DNA of 10,000 bases from Eimeria necatrix (Eukaryota > Apicomplexa > Conoidasida > Eucoccidiorida > Eimeriidae): the NCBI RefSeq assembly GCF_000499385.1, contig NW_013655363.1, positions 17,501 through 27,500 of the forward strand, given 5' to 3'. The translations under genes and the position numbers were made by a program. Numbering within the stretch: the stretch's first letter is position 1; the number at the start of each line of letters is the position of its first letter. Below the pieces are notes generated by a model that had not been told where the DNA came from, made no database searches, and was given only the letters and a program-made list of their open reading frames with translations. Positions 1 to 5,310 of the stretch are shown one piece after another.

Positions 1-59
1 GCAGCAAACGCAGCAGCAACTGCTGCAGCTGCCGCTGCACCAGCGCCTTCGAGCACACC

Positions 60-91
<32 letters not shown>

Positions 92-596
92 GGAGAGCAA
101 AACCGCAGCAGCAGCAGCAGCAGCAGAGGAGTGAAGCTTTCTGGGCAGAACAGCAAAAGCGGCCAGCAGGTTGAGGAATCTGCAACAGCAGCAACAGCAG
201 CTGTCGCAGCTGCGGCAACAGCAGCAGCTGCAACAGCAGCAGCCGCAACAGCAGCAGCTGCAACAGCAGCAGCTGCAACAGCAGCTGCAGCAGCAGCTGT
301 AGCAGCGCAACCTTACTTCTGCTGTAGCTAGTGCTGACGTAGCGGTTTTCAACCGAGCAGCAGCTGCAGCAGCTGCAGCTGCAGCAGCAGCAGCTGCAGC
401 AGCAGCAGCTGCAGCAGCAGCAGCTGCAGCAGCAGCAGCTGCAGCAGCAGTGCTGCAGCAGCAGCAGCAGCTGCAGCAGCTGCAGCAGCAGCTGCAGCAG
501 CAGCTGCAGCAGCAGCTGCAGCAGCTCCAGTTAGCTGAAGCAGCGTTGCTGCTGCTGTCCCATATTAGCAGCACAGGCCTTCAACAGCAGCTTTGA
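1..596 (+). CDS. 3' end of a Gln/Ala/Leu-rich protein (partial, two exons visible)
   Basis: I do not recognise the protein. Exon 1-169 is open from the window edge in frame 1: Ala-rich start, ten Gln, WRAKP, seven Gln, then RSEAFWAEQQKRPA. It ends at CAG|GTTGAG, phase 1. The acceptor CTTACTTCTGCTGTAG|C at 327 opens exon 328-596, also phase 1. That exon reads SADVAVFNR, about 31 Ala, a Leu-(Gln)2-5 heptad-like stretch, and ends LLLLSHISSTGLQQQL with TGA at 594-596. The 158-nt intron is CAG/CAACAG repeat. Without splicing, frame 1 stops at 172 and frame 3 has a TAG at 300. Seen: open frames, matching phases, plausible splice sites. Inferred: that it is spliced and is a coiled-coil protein. Alternative: frame 2 is also open from the edge to 331, and the whole block could be non-coding repeat. 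Confidence 0.45.
357..530 (+). repeat. CAG/CAGCAGCAGCTG array
   Basis: Tandem 12-mers CAGCAGCAGCTG and shorter CAG/CTG units. The CAGCTG words are palindromic, so both strands read alike. At 450 the unit changes frame: the same + frame reads Ala before it and Leu-Gln after it. Confidence 0.85.
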
Positions 597-742
597 GCGC
601 CCTTCTGAACAGCAGCAACTGCAGCAGCAGCAGCTGCGGCTGCTGCAGCAGCAGCTGCGGCTGCTGCAGCAGCAGCAGCAGCCCCCGTGTGTGCACGCTA
701 GTTCGTTTTTCCCCCCTTTTTGCTCCCTAAACCCTAAACCCT
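535..742 (+). other. open Gln/Leu/Arg frame after the first gene, status unclear
   Basis: Frame 1 is open from 535 to a TAG inside the telomere-like repeat at 740-742. It contains AQAFNSSFERPSEQQQ, then Leu/Arg/Gln repeats and PPCVHASSFFPPFC. A CAG acceptor at 574-576 would start it at 577. I found no donor upstream with the right phase, so it is either an alternative last exon or untranslated sequence. Confidence 0.25.
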
Positions 743-920
743 AGAGTCTGAAAGAGCGAGTTTGGTTGTCTTGCTGCGCCGGCAAACCCTAAACCCTAAA
801 CCCTCGCTCCGGCGCTGCAGACATGCGTGGGGGCAAGTTGGCGTTAGGGTTTCAGCTGTGGGGCCGCGGAATTAGGGTTTAGGGTTTGGGGTTTAGCGTT
901 TAACATTTAGGGTTTAAGGT
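726..920. repeat. telomere-like heptamer arrays, both orientations
   Basis: AAACCCT units at 726-744 and 783-804. TTTAGGG and degenerate forms (TTTGGGG, TTTAGCG, TTTAAGG) at 843-851 and 873-920. Unique DNA between them (745-782, 805-842, 852-872) holds no gene I can defend. An ATG at 823 opens 18 codons (MRGGKLALGFQLWGRGIR) to a G|GTTTAGGG junction at 876, noted only as a candidate. Confidence 0.9.
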
Positions 921-963
921 ATGCTGCTCGCAGCAGCAGCATGCAAAGGTGCAGCGCTTGAGG

Positions 964-966
<3 letters not shown>

Positions 967-1010
<44 letters not shown>
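967..1010. repeat. (TGC)n / (CAG)n microsatellite
   Basis: Perfect TGC run of about 14.7 units. On the - strand one frame reads poly-Gln between RMQAQ and QGLKRCTFACCCC, which may be chance. Confidence 0.95.
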
Positions 1011-1011
<1 letters not shown>

Positions 1012-1043
1012 GCCTGCATGCGGTGCCCCTGACGCGTCGTGGG

Positions 1044-1073
1044 AACCCTAAACCCTAAACCCTAAACCCTAAA
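1044..1073 (-). repeat. telomere-like AAACCCT array
   Basis: Four AAACCCT units on +, so TTTAGGG on -. Its upper edge abuts the - strand candidate exon at 1068-1111. Confidence 0.9.
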
Positions 1074-1111
1074 TGCCAAGTTGGAAACCCAGAGGGTTAT
1101 TGTAGTTTGTG
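1068..1111 (-). other. candidate exon with an RNP2-like peptide
   Basis: On the - strand, GTCGGCAG|CA precedes a 44-nt open block reading QTTITLWVSNLAFR, which ends at AGG|GTTTAGGG. LWVSNL fits the RRM RNP2 pattern (aliphatic, aromatic, Val, X, Asn, Leu), and the exon layout matches the + strand RRM gene. Against it, the next - strand open block (from 1028, GHRMQAQ plus poly-Gln) does not look like the rest of an RRM, and no convincing start exon is visible. It could be a relic or chance. Confidence 0.25.
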
Positions 1112-1126
1112 CTGCCGACAGCCACT

Positions 1127-1168
1127 AGTTGCTGCTTCTCCCTCGCTATCCTCTCTCAGGGCTCCGGG

Positions 1169-1214
<46 letters not shown>

Positions 1215-1312
1215 GGCGTGCTGCTGCAGCAGCAGGGTTTTGGCCTTTGCAAACTTCTTTACCGCAGCTGCTGCAGCTGGCGGCGCTTCGTGCCGCTGCC
1301 CTGAACTCTTTA
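1127..1312 (+). other. strong 3' splice-site-like tract followed by open Ala/Leu block
   Basis: A long pyrimidine tract ends CTCTCTCAG at 1159. All three + frames after it are open through the CTG run 1171-1213 and beyond. One reads GSGPA(n), ARRAAAAAGFWPLQTSLPQL and on to ALNSL, closing in the telomere-like repeat near 1325. The tract suggests a real acceptor, but no frame is favoured and no partner donor is assured. Confidence 0.25.
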
Positions 1313-1376
1313 GACCCTAAACCCTAGACCCTAAACCCTAAACCCTAAACCCTAAGCCGTAAACCCTAAACCCTAA
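1313..1376 (-). repeat. telomere-like AAACCCT array with variants
   Basis: About nine units on + with variants AGACCCT and AAGCCGT, ending 7 bp before the ATG of the RRM gene at 1383. It lies where a 5' leader or promoter would be. No other promoter signal was recognised. Confidence 0.9.
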
Positions 1377-1382
1377 TCCGCA

Positions 1383-1490
1383 ATGACAGATCGACACAGC
1401 GAGTCGGTTAAGGAGAAACTCTCTCTTAGCCTGGACGAGATAATTGCGCTGAACAACAAGCAGCAGAAGCAGCAGCAGCAGAAGCAACAG

Positions 1491-1523
<33 letters not shown>

Positions 1524-1626
1524 GCAGCAGCAGGCCCCCAAAGACGCAGACGCAACAACTCTGCTGCTGCTGCTGCAGCACCATATGCACAACGGGGCCC
1601 CCGTCAACCCTATTTTCACAATGGAA
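1383..1626 (+). CDS. exon 1: UAP56-binding-like motif, poly-Gln/Lys, Arg cluster
   Basis: ATG at 1383 opens MTDRHSESVKEK then LSLSLDEIIALNNK. The motif SLDEII..N matches the N-terminal helicase-contact motif known from ALYREF (SLDDIIKLN) and Yra1 (SLDEIIGSN), in the right N-terminal place. A Gln/Lys run, AAAGPQRRRRNNS and APYAQRGPRQPYFHNG follow. The exon ends GGAA|GTACGAG in phase 1. The frame stays open to 1811 if unspliced, but that route loses the RNP2 strand of RRM1, which lies in another frame from 1751. Confidence 0.65.
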
Positions 1627-1646
1627 GTACGAGTGCCCCTACAGCA

Positions 1647-1683
<37 letters not shown>

Positions 1684-2791
1684 TGGCAGCAGCAGCAGCA
1701 GCAGCAGAATTTAGCTCTTCCTTCTTAGCGCTGTGCTTTTTCTGCTGCAGTACCGGCGGTGGGATACTCTGTGAAGGTCTTGGGCCTGCCAGTTGGTTAG
1801 CGAAGGATTAGGGTTTAGGGTTTAGGGTTTAGGGTTTAGGGTTTAGGGTTTCGGGTTTCGCCCTCTCACTCCGGGTTCAGCAGGGTTTGGGGTTTGGGAT
1901 TTGCGAGTTTGACATCAGGGTTCAGGGTTTTGACAACAGAGGCAAGGCCTAAGAGGGTTCGGGACTAGTGTGTAGGGTTTAGGGTTTAGGGTTTAGGGTT
2001 TAGGGTTTAGGGTTTAGGGTTTGCGTTCCAGGTCTGCCATGGCCTCGACTGGAGGGAATGCTGCGAAGGGCCTTTGGGCACTGCGGTGCCATCATAGCAG
2101 TCGTTCCGCGGCGAGACGGAGAGGCGTGAGGGTTTAGGGTTTAGGGTTTAGGGTTTAGGGTTTAGGGTTTGGGGTTTGCGTCGCTGATGCGCGGGGCTCT
2201 GATGCTTATTCCGGCGTAGCTGCGCCTTTGTGGGGGTTTAGGGTTTGGGGTTTAGGGTTGACCTTTTGCTTCTTCCCTTTGAAGACCCTGGCCTCGCTCC
2301 GAGGGTTTAGGGTTTAGGGTTTAGGGTTTAGGGTTTAGGGTTTAGGGTTTAGGGTTTGCGTGCAGCTGGATCCAGTTTGCTGACGTCTCGGCCTGCAGAG
2401 TGGCTCTAGCGGAAATGCAGAGCGCCAAAATTGGGGGACAGACAGTCACTGTAGAGAGGGTTGGTGTCGAGGGTTTAGGGTTTAGGGTTTAGGGTTTAGG
2501 GTTTAGGGTTTAGGGTTTGAGGTTTGGGGCCTGCGCCGGAGAAGACGGCTTGTGGACTGGCACTTTCGGCAGCCCGCAAGGAGCTTGGCTTCGTTGCAGC
2601 CTCGGTTTTCACTAGGGTTTAGGGTTTAGGGTTTAGGGTTTGTGGTTTAGGGTTTAGGGTTTAGGGTTTGTTTGTTGAACTGTTCAGGGCAACAGAGTCG
2701 CGACAGGCGCTGCTGCTGCTGCTGCTGTGGGGGCCCCCTGGGGGGTTCAGGGGGCCCTGTGGGGCAGGGGGCCCCCCCCTCCTTATAGCTA

Positions 2792-2827
<36 letters not shown>

Positions 2828-3779
2828 AAACCCTCTTGCTGCAGCGCCATTTCTTGCTGCTAGGGAGCAGCAGCAGCCGGTGACTCCCGCCGGCCCTTCG
2901 GTGCGCCAAACCCTAAACCCTAAACCCTAAACCCTAGCCAAACCCTAGACCGCGAACTATCCACTGAACAACCCTCTCAGCACCCTCGCCTAAACCCTAA
3001 ACCCTAAACCCTAAACCCTCATTGTGCTGCTTCATTCTTGTGTTTTCTCGGGCTGTTGATGACAATTTTTAATTAAATAAATTGTTTGAAAGTAAATAAA
3101 CTGTTCAGCCGAGAAAGGGTTTGAACTCGTGGGCCCCTGCTGCTGCTGCTGCAGCAGGAGCTGCTGCTGCTGCAGCAGCTGCTGCTGCTGCAGCAGGAGC
3201 TGCTGCTGCAGCAGCTGCTGCTGCTGGGTCGGCCTTGAGTGTCCTTCAGGGCTGGGGTTTAGCGTTCGAAGTCCTCGGGTTTAGGGTTTAGGGTTTAGAG
3301 CCTTGTTGAATCCCGTGTGTGTCGTGTTGACCTTGGCCCGAGGGTTTAGGGTTCAGGGTTTAGACTTCATGGTTCAGGGTTTAGGGTTTAGGGTTCAAGC
3401 CTCAGGGTTTAGGGTTTAGGGTCCAGGGTTCAGTGTTCAGTGTTCAGTGTTTAGGGTTTAGGGTCCAGGGTCCAGGGTTTAGGGTTTAGGGTTTAGGGTT
3501 TAGGGTTTAGGGTTTAGGGTTTAGGGTTTAGGGTTTGTTTCGTCAGGGTTCGACGGTGGTGGTGTCGAACGTGCCAGTGGACCTGACAGCAGCAGAAATA
3601 AGTGGAGCTTTTAATTGTGTGGGAGAAGTGAGTGGTTGTGATTTGCTGCTGGACAGTTCGGGTGTACATACAGCTCGTGCTGCAGTCACCTTTGCCCGCA
3701 GAAGTGCTGCAGCAGAAGCTGTCCGCCGCTTCGACGGCGGCGACCTCAACGGACACGTCATCCGCGTCTTCCTCGAGTT

Positions 3780-3848
<69 letters not shown>

Positions 3849-4263
3849 GCGGCGGCGGCGGTGGCGGCGGCGGCGGAGGAGGAGGCGGCGGGGGTGCAGC
3901 AGGAGCCGCAGCAGCAGCAGCAGCAGCAGCAGCGGGGGAGCACGCTGCGGGCGCGGGCTAGGCGGCCGAGCAGCAGCAGCAGCAGCAGCAGCAGCGGCTG
4001 CTGCTGCTGGTCTGCTGCTGCTGCTGCTGCTGCTTCTGGGAGTCAAGGCGCCCCGCGAACAGCAGCGGGGCTGCCTGCAGCAGGCGATGCACCGCAGCAG
4101 CAGCAGCAGCAGCTGCTGCTGCTGCTGCTGCTGCTGCAGGCTAAGGCGTACCCACGAGGCCGCCAGAGCCAGCAGCAATCCTCAAAAACGAATATTTCTT
4201 TTTCTTTGGCGGGTTCACGCAACAGCTCCCTCAACCATTAAGGGTTTAGGGTTTAGGGTTTAG
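1383..4263 (+). CDS. two-RRM protein with Aly/REF-like N-terminal motif (nine-exon model)
   Basis: Probable nuclear RNA-binding protein, most like an Aly/REF-Yra1 (THO4) mRNA export adaptor. Model exons: 1383-1626, 1751-1795, 2032-2125, 2220-2235, 2285-2304, 2399-2472, 2573-2616, 2688 to 2825/2879/2900, and 3547 onward. Junction phases are 1,1,2,0,2,1,0,0 and all agree. Order: LSLSLDEIIALN near residue 15, poly-Gln/Lys, RRRR, RRM1 (RNP2-like VKVLGL, RNP1-like EACAFV), a Gly/Pro/Ala linker, RRM2 (VVVSNV; ARAAVTF), then poly-Q, poly-R and Ser-rich tail. Aly/REF proteins normally have one RRM, so two is unusual; an SR-like or other two-RRM factor is the alternative. The C-terminus is uncertain: the RRM2 frame runs to a TAG in the TTTAGGG array at 4261-4263, but other frames are also open after about 3960. 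Confidence 0.6.
1627..1750 (+). repeat. intron 1, CAG-repeat filled (124 nt)
   Basis: Starts GTACGAG, contains (CAG)n at 1641-1708, and ends with a pyrimidine-rich tract and GCTGCAG at 1750. Phase 1 at both ends gives a merged Ile codon (A|TA). Confidence 0.5.
1751..2616 (+). CDS. exons 2-7: RRM1 in six short exons
   Basis: Exon 2 (1751-1795) gives PAVGYSVKVLGLPV, strand beta-1 with RNP2. Exon 3 (2032-2125) gives LPWPRLEGMLRRAFGHCGA and IIAVVPRRDGE, helix 1 and strand 2. Exon 4 (2220-2235, 16 nt) gives ACAFVG, the RNP1 core. Exon 5 (2285-2304, 20 nt) gives TLASLRG. Exon 6 (2399-2472) gives VALAEMQSAKIGGQTVTVER, helix 2 and strand 4. Exon 7 (2573-2616) gives RKELGFVAASVFTR. Six exons in series spell one RRM in correct order and phase. 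The loop after RNP2 is about four residues longer than usual, and RNP1 lacks its usual aromatic at the first aromatic position. Exons 4 and 5 are the least certain in their boundaries; exons 3 and 6 the most certain. Confidence 0.6.
1808..1851 (+). repeat. TTTAGGG array in intron 2
   Basis: Six units just after the donor GTTG|GTTAGCG at 1795. The segment 1852-1972 between this and the next array is degenerate (TTTCGGG, TTTGGGG, TTCAGGG). It contains a possible skipped mini-exon at 1941-1970 (RQGLRGFGTS) that the phase-consistent model does not need. Confidence 0.9.
1973..2022 (+). repeat. TTTAGGG array before exon 3
   Basis: Seven units, then TTGCGTTCCAG as the acceptor of exon 3. This is the 3' part of intron 2 (1796-2031, 236 nt). 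Confidence 0.9.
2129..2177 (+). repeat. TTTAGGG array forming intron 3
   Basis: Follows the donor GGC|GTGAGGG at 2125. Intron 3 is 2126-2219 (94 nt): seven repeat units, then unique sequence ending ATTCCGGCGTAG. Confidence 0.85.
2236..2284 (+). repeat. intron 4: TTTAGGG/TTTGGGG units plus pyrimidine tract (49 nt)
   Basis: Begins GTTTAGGG directly after GTGGGG. Ends with a strong pyrimidine tract, TTTTGCTTCTTCCCTTTGAAG. At 49 nt it is very short. Confidence 0.5.
2305..2357 (+). repeat. TTTAGGG array at the start of intron 5
   Basis: Seven or more units beginning at the donor itself, CGAGG|GTTTAGGG. Intron 5 is 2305-2398 (94 nt) and ends GTCTCGGCCTGCAG. Confidence 0.85.
2473..2519 (+). repeat. 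TTTAGGG array at the start of intron 6
   Basis: Starts at the donor GTCGAGG|GTTTAGGG. Intron 6 is 2473-2572 (100 nt) and ends GGCACTTTCGGCAG. Confidence 0.85.
2617..2670 (+). repeat. TTTAGGG array forming intron 7
   Basis: Starts at the donor ACTAGG|GTTTAGGG. Intron 7 is 2617-2687 (71 nt) and ends TTTGTTTGTTGAACTGTTCAG, a good T-rich acceptor. Confidence 0.85.
2688..2900 (+). CDS. exon 8: Gly/Pro/Ala-rich linker between RRMs
   Basis: Reads GNRVATG, six Ala, VGAPWGVQGALWGRGPPPPY, SYP, ten Ala, VNPLAAAPFLAAREQQQPV. Phase 0 on entry. Three candidate donors are all phase 0: 2825|GTAAAC, 2879|GTGACT and 2900|GTGCGC. Each joins RRM2 correctly, so the exit point is open. Read through, the frame stops in the AAACCCT array at 2928-2930. 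A GGGGGCCCCC-type block at 2736-2778 encodes the Gly/Pro part. Confidence 0.55.
2908..3019 (-). repeat. two AAACCCT arrays in intron 8 (2908-2936 and 2991-3019)
   Basis: Four units each on +, opposite in orientation to the arrays inside the other introns of this gene. The unique 54 bp between them shows nothing coding. Confidence 0.9.
3045..3115. repeat. AT-rich inverted repeat
   Basis: TTCTCGGGCTG at 3045-3055 faces CAGCCGAGAA at 3106-3115, pairing with one bulged G. Inside, CAATTT and AAATTG can also pair. The loop is A/T-rich. It lies inside intron 8. Confidence 0.6.
3137..3226. repeat. CTG/CAG block with alternating orientation
   Basis: CTG and CAG runs alternate around GCAGCAGGAGCTGC, which occurs twice, giving hairpin potential on either strand. 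Intronic in the model. Confidence 0.85.
3245..3536 (+). repeat. degenerate then perfect TTTAGGG array at the end of intron 8
   Basis: Variant units (TTCAGGG, TCCAGGG, TTCAGTG) lead to eight or more perfect units at 3476-3536. Then TTTGTTTCGTCAG is the acceptor for RRM2. Confidence 0.9.
3547..4263 (+). CDS. exon 9: RRM2, poly-Gln, poly-Arg, Ser-rich tail
   Basis: RRM2 spans about 3547-3777: STVVVSNVPVDLTAAEIS (strand 1, RNP2, helix 1), FNCVGEVSGCDLLLDSSGV, then TARAAVTFARRSAAAEAVRR (RNP1 and helix 2) and DLNGHVIRVFLE (strand 4). It aligns along its length with the single RRM of Aly/REF, including the DxSG turn and the A.V.F.R motif. A run of about 22 CAG codons follows from 3781, then about 14 Arg codons broken by one Trp, CSRSR, eight Ser and GGARCGRGLGGR. 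After about 3960 the frame runs through poly-Ala, poly-Leu and poly-Cys. There the TAA at 4239-4241 in the next frame (ending TNISFSLAGSRNSSLNH) is an equally plausible end after another splice. Confidence 0.7.
3781..3960 (+). repeat. CAG run, then CGG/AGG run, then AGC run
   Basis: About 22 perfect CAG, then CGG-rich DNA to about 3900, then AGC/CAG. All three + frames stay open (Gln-Arg-Ser, Ser-Gly-Ala, Ala), so a slip here would change the tail without a stop. Confidence 0.9.
3970..4135. repeat. three CAG/CTG runs
   Basis: CAG at 3970-3994, CTG at 3997-4032, then CAG switching to CTG at 4094-4136 (CAG...CAGCTG...CTG, a near-perfect inverted repeat). Confidence 0.9.
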
Positions 4264-4276
4264 GGTTTAGGGTTTA
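4242..4276 (+). repeat. TTTAGGG array after the RRM gene
   Basis: Five units beginning AAGG|GTTTAGGG at 4244, the same junction form as introns 4-7, followed by TTTAGCAG. Confidence 0.9.
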
Positions 4277-4280
4277 GCAG

Positions 4281-4332
4281 AGATGAGCTAAACAGCGCAA
4301 AGAGATGCTTTGAGGACCTGGGAATTCCTTAG
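4281..4332 (+). other. candidate terminal mini-exon
   Basis: After TTTAGCAG, a frame reads (R)DELNSAKRCFEDLGIP then TAG at 4330-4332. It looks like ordinary protein sequence with no repeat, and it sits directly after an array. It needs phase 2 on entry. The nearby donor at 4243 gives phase 1 or 0, so I cannot connect it to exon 9. Confidence 0.25.
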
Positions 4333-4367
4333 ACTGAACTAGGCTTAAACTGCAAAAAACTCCCTGT

Positions 4368-4405
4368 TTTAGGGTTTAGGGTTTAGGGTTTAGGGTTTAG
4401 GGTTT
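4368..4405 (+). repeat. TTTAGGG array
   Basis: Five units, intergenic between the convergent genes. 4333-4367 and 4406-4437 show no coding signal. Confidence 0.9.
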
Positions 4406-4437
4406 CCAACAGAACAAATTCAAAGTGCGGAGCGTAC

Positions 4438-4457
4438 TGAGGTGTACGTACACCTCA
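4438..4457. promoter_or_regulatory. exact 20-bp palindrome TGAGGTGTACGTACACCTCA
   Basis: Self-complementary over all 20 bases. It lies between the 3' ends of the + RRM gene and the - coiled-coil gene. The core AGGTGTAYRTACACCT recurs three more times in the window. Whether it is a protein-binding site or a hairpin is unknown. Confidence 0.6.
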
Positions 4458-4485
4458 AACAAAAAAACAAACATAAAACACTTTC

Positions 4486-4501
4486 AGGTGTATGTCCACC
4501 T
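4486..4501. promoter_or_regulatory. second copy of the 16-bp palindromic element, one mismatch
   Basis: AGGTGTATGTCCACCT, 48 bp after the first copy. One base (C for A) breaks the symmetric pattern. Confidence 0.45.
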
Positions 4502-4502
4502 A

Positions 4503-4543
4503 AACCTTAACCCCAAACCCTAAACCCTAAACCCTAAACCCTA
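4503..4543 (-). repeat. AAACCCT array with degenerate start
   Basis: ACCTTAACCCC, then four AAACCCT units. 4544-4598 is unique and C/T-rich, with no gene seen. Confidence 0.9.
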
Positions 4544-4598
4544 GTCCGTTTCTGTGTCTTCGCGCTTTCCTGCCCCCCCGGCAGTTCCAAAGCCGCGC

Positions 4599-4628
4599 TA
4601 GGGTTTAGGGTTTAGGGTTTAGGGTTTG
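4599..4628 (+). repeat. TTTAGGG array at the 3' end of the coiled-coil gene
   Basis: Four units on +. The - strand frame reads into it and stops there (TAA at 4607-4605), so the repeat supplies the stop codon and the last residues. Confidence 0.9.
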
Positions 4629-4757
4629 CTTTTGCTTCTTTTTCTTAAGCTTCAGCAGCTGCAGTTCTGCTGCTGCTATATTTAATTTGGCCCGCAGCAT
4701 CAGCATCTCCAAAGCAGCAGCACAGAGCACGCCGGGGCCCCCAGAAGCAGCTCCTAA

Positions 4758-4794
<37 letters not shown>

Positions 4795-4910
4795 AGCTGC
4801 TGCTGCTGCAGCTGCTGCTGCTGCTGCTGCAGCTGAGGGGGCGGAAGCGGCAGCGGCATGCGCGGTTGCAGGCACGGCAGCGGCGTGCTGGCTGCTGCTG
4901 CTGGCGCCGC

Positions 4911-4944
<34 letters not shown>

Positions 4945-5076
4945 GCAGCAGCAGCAGCAGCAGCAGCAGGGATGCTGCTGCCGGGCTGTTTAAAGGCAAA
5001 GGCTGGAGGAAGCATGTAGTTAAGAGCTGAAGACTCTCTCTTGCTCATATCTCCTGTCCTAAGACTCTTCCCCAGA

Positions 5077-5108
<32 letters not shown>

Positions 5109-5274
5109 GCCGAACTGCTGCTGCTGCTGCTGCTGCCTGCGGGCGCCAGCAGCAGCAGCAGCAGTTCGAGGCCCTTTGCCGCTGTCTGAAGCGTTGCTGT
5201 TGTCTTCAGAGGCAAAATCAGCATCACTGCTGCTGCTGCCGGGAGCAGCAGCAGCAGCAGCACGGCCGGGGGTG

Positions 5275-5310
<36 letters not shown>

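Noticed and set aside
1627..1811. Reading exon 1 straight through to a stop at 1809-1811
   Set aside because: That route gives poly-Ala and FLALCFFCC. It ignores the strong CTGCAG acceptor at 1750 and the RNP2 strand SVKVLGLP in the other frame.
3137..3226. Coding block in the CTG/CAG palindromes of intron 8
   Set aside because: Frames are open only as Leu/Ala/Gln repeats with no flanking ordinary sequence, and RRM phases need no exon here.
3543..4178. Long - strand Leu/Cys/Arg frame opposite RRM2
   Set aside because: It is the mirror of the + strand RRM exon and its CAG/CGG repeats; the + frame has a complete RRM.
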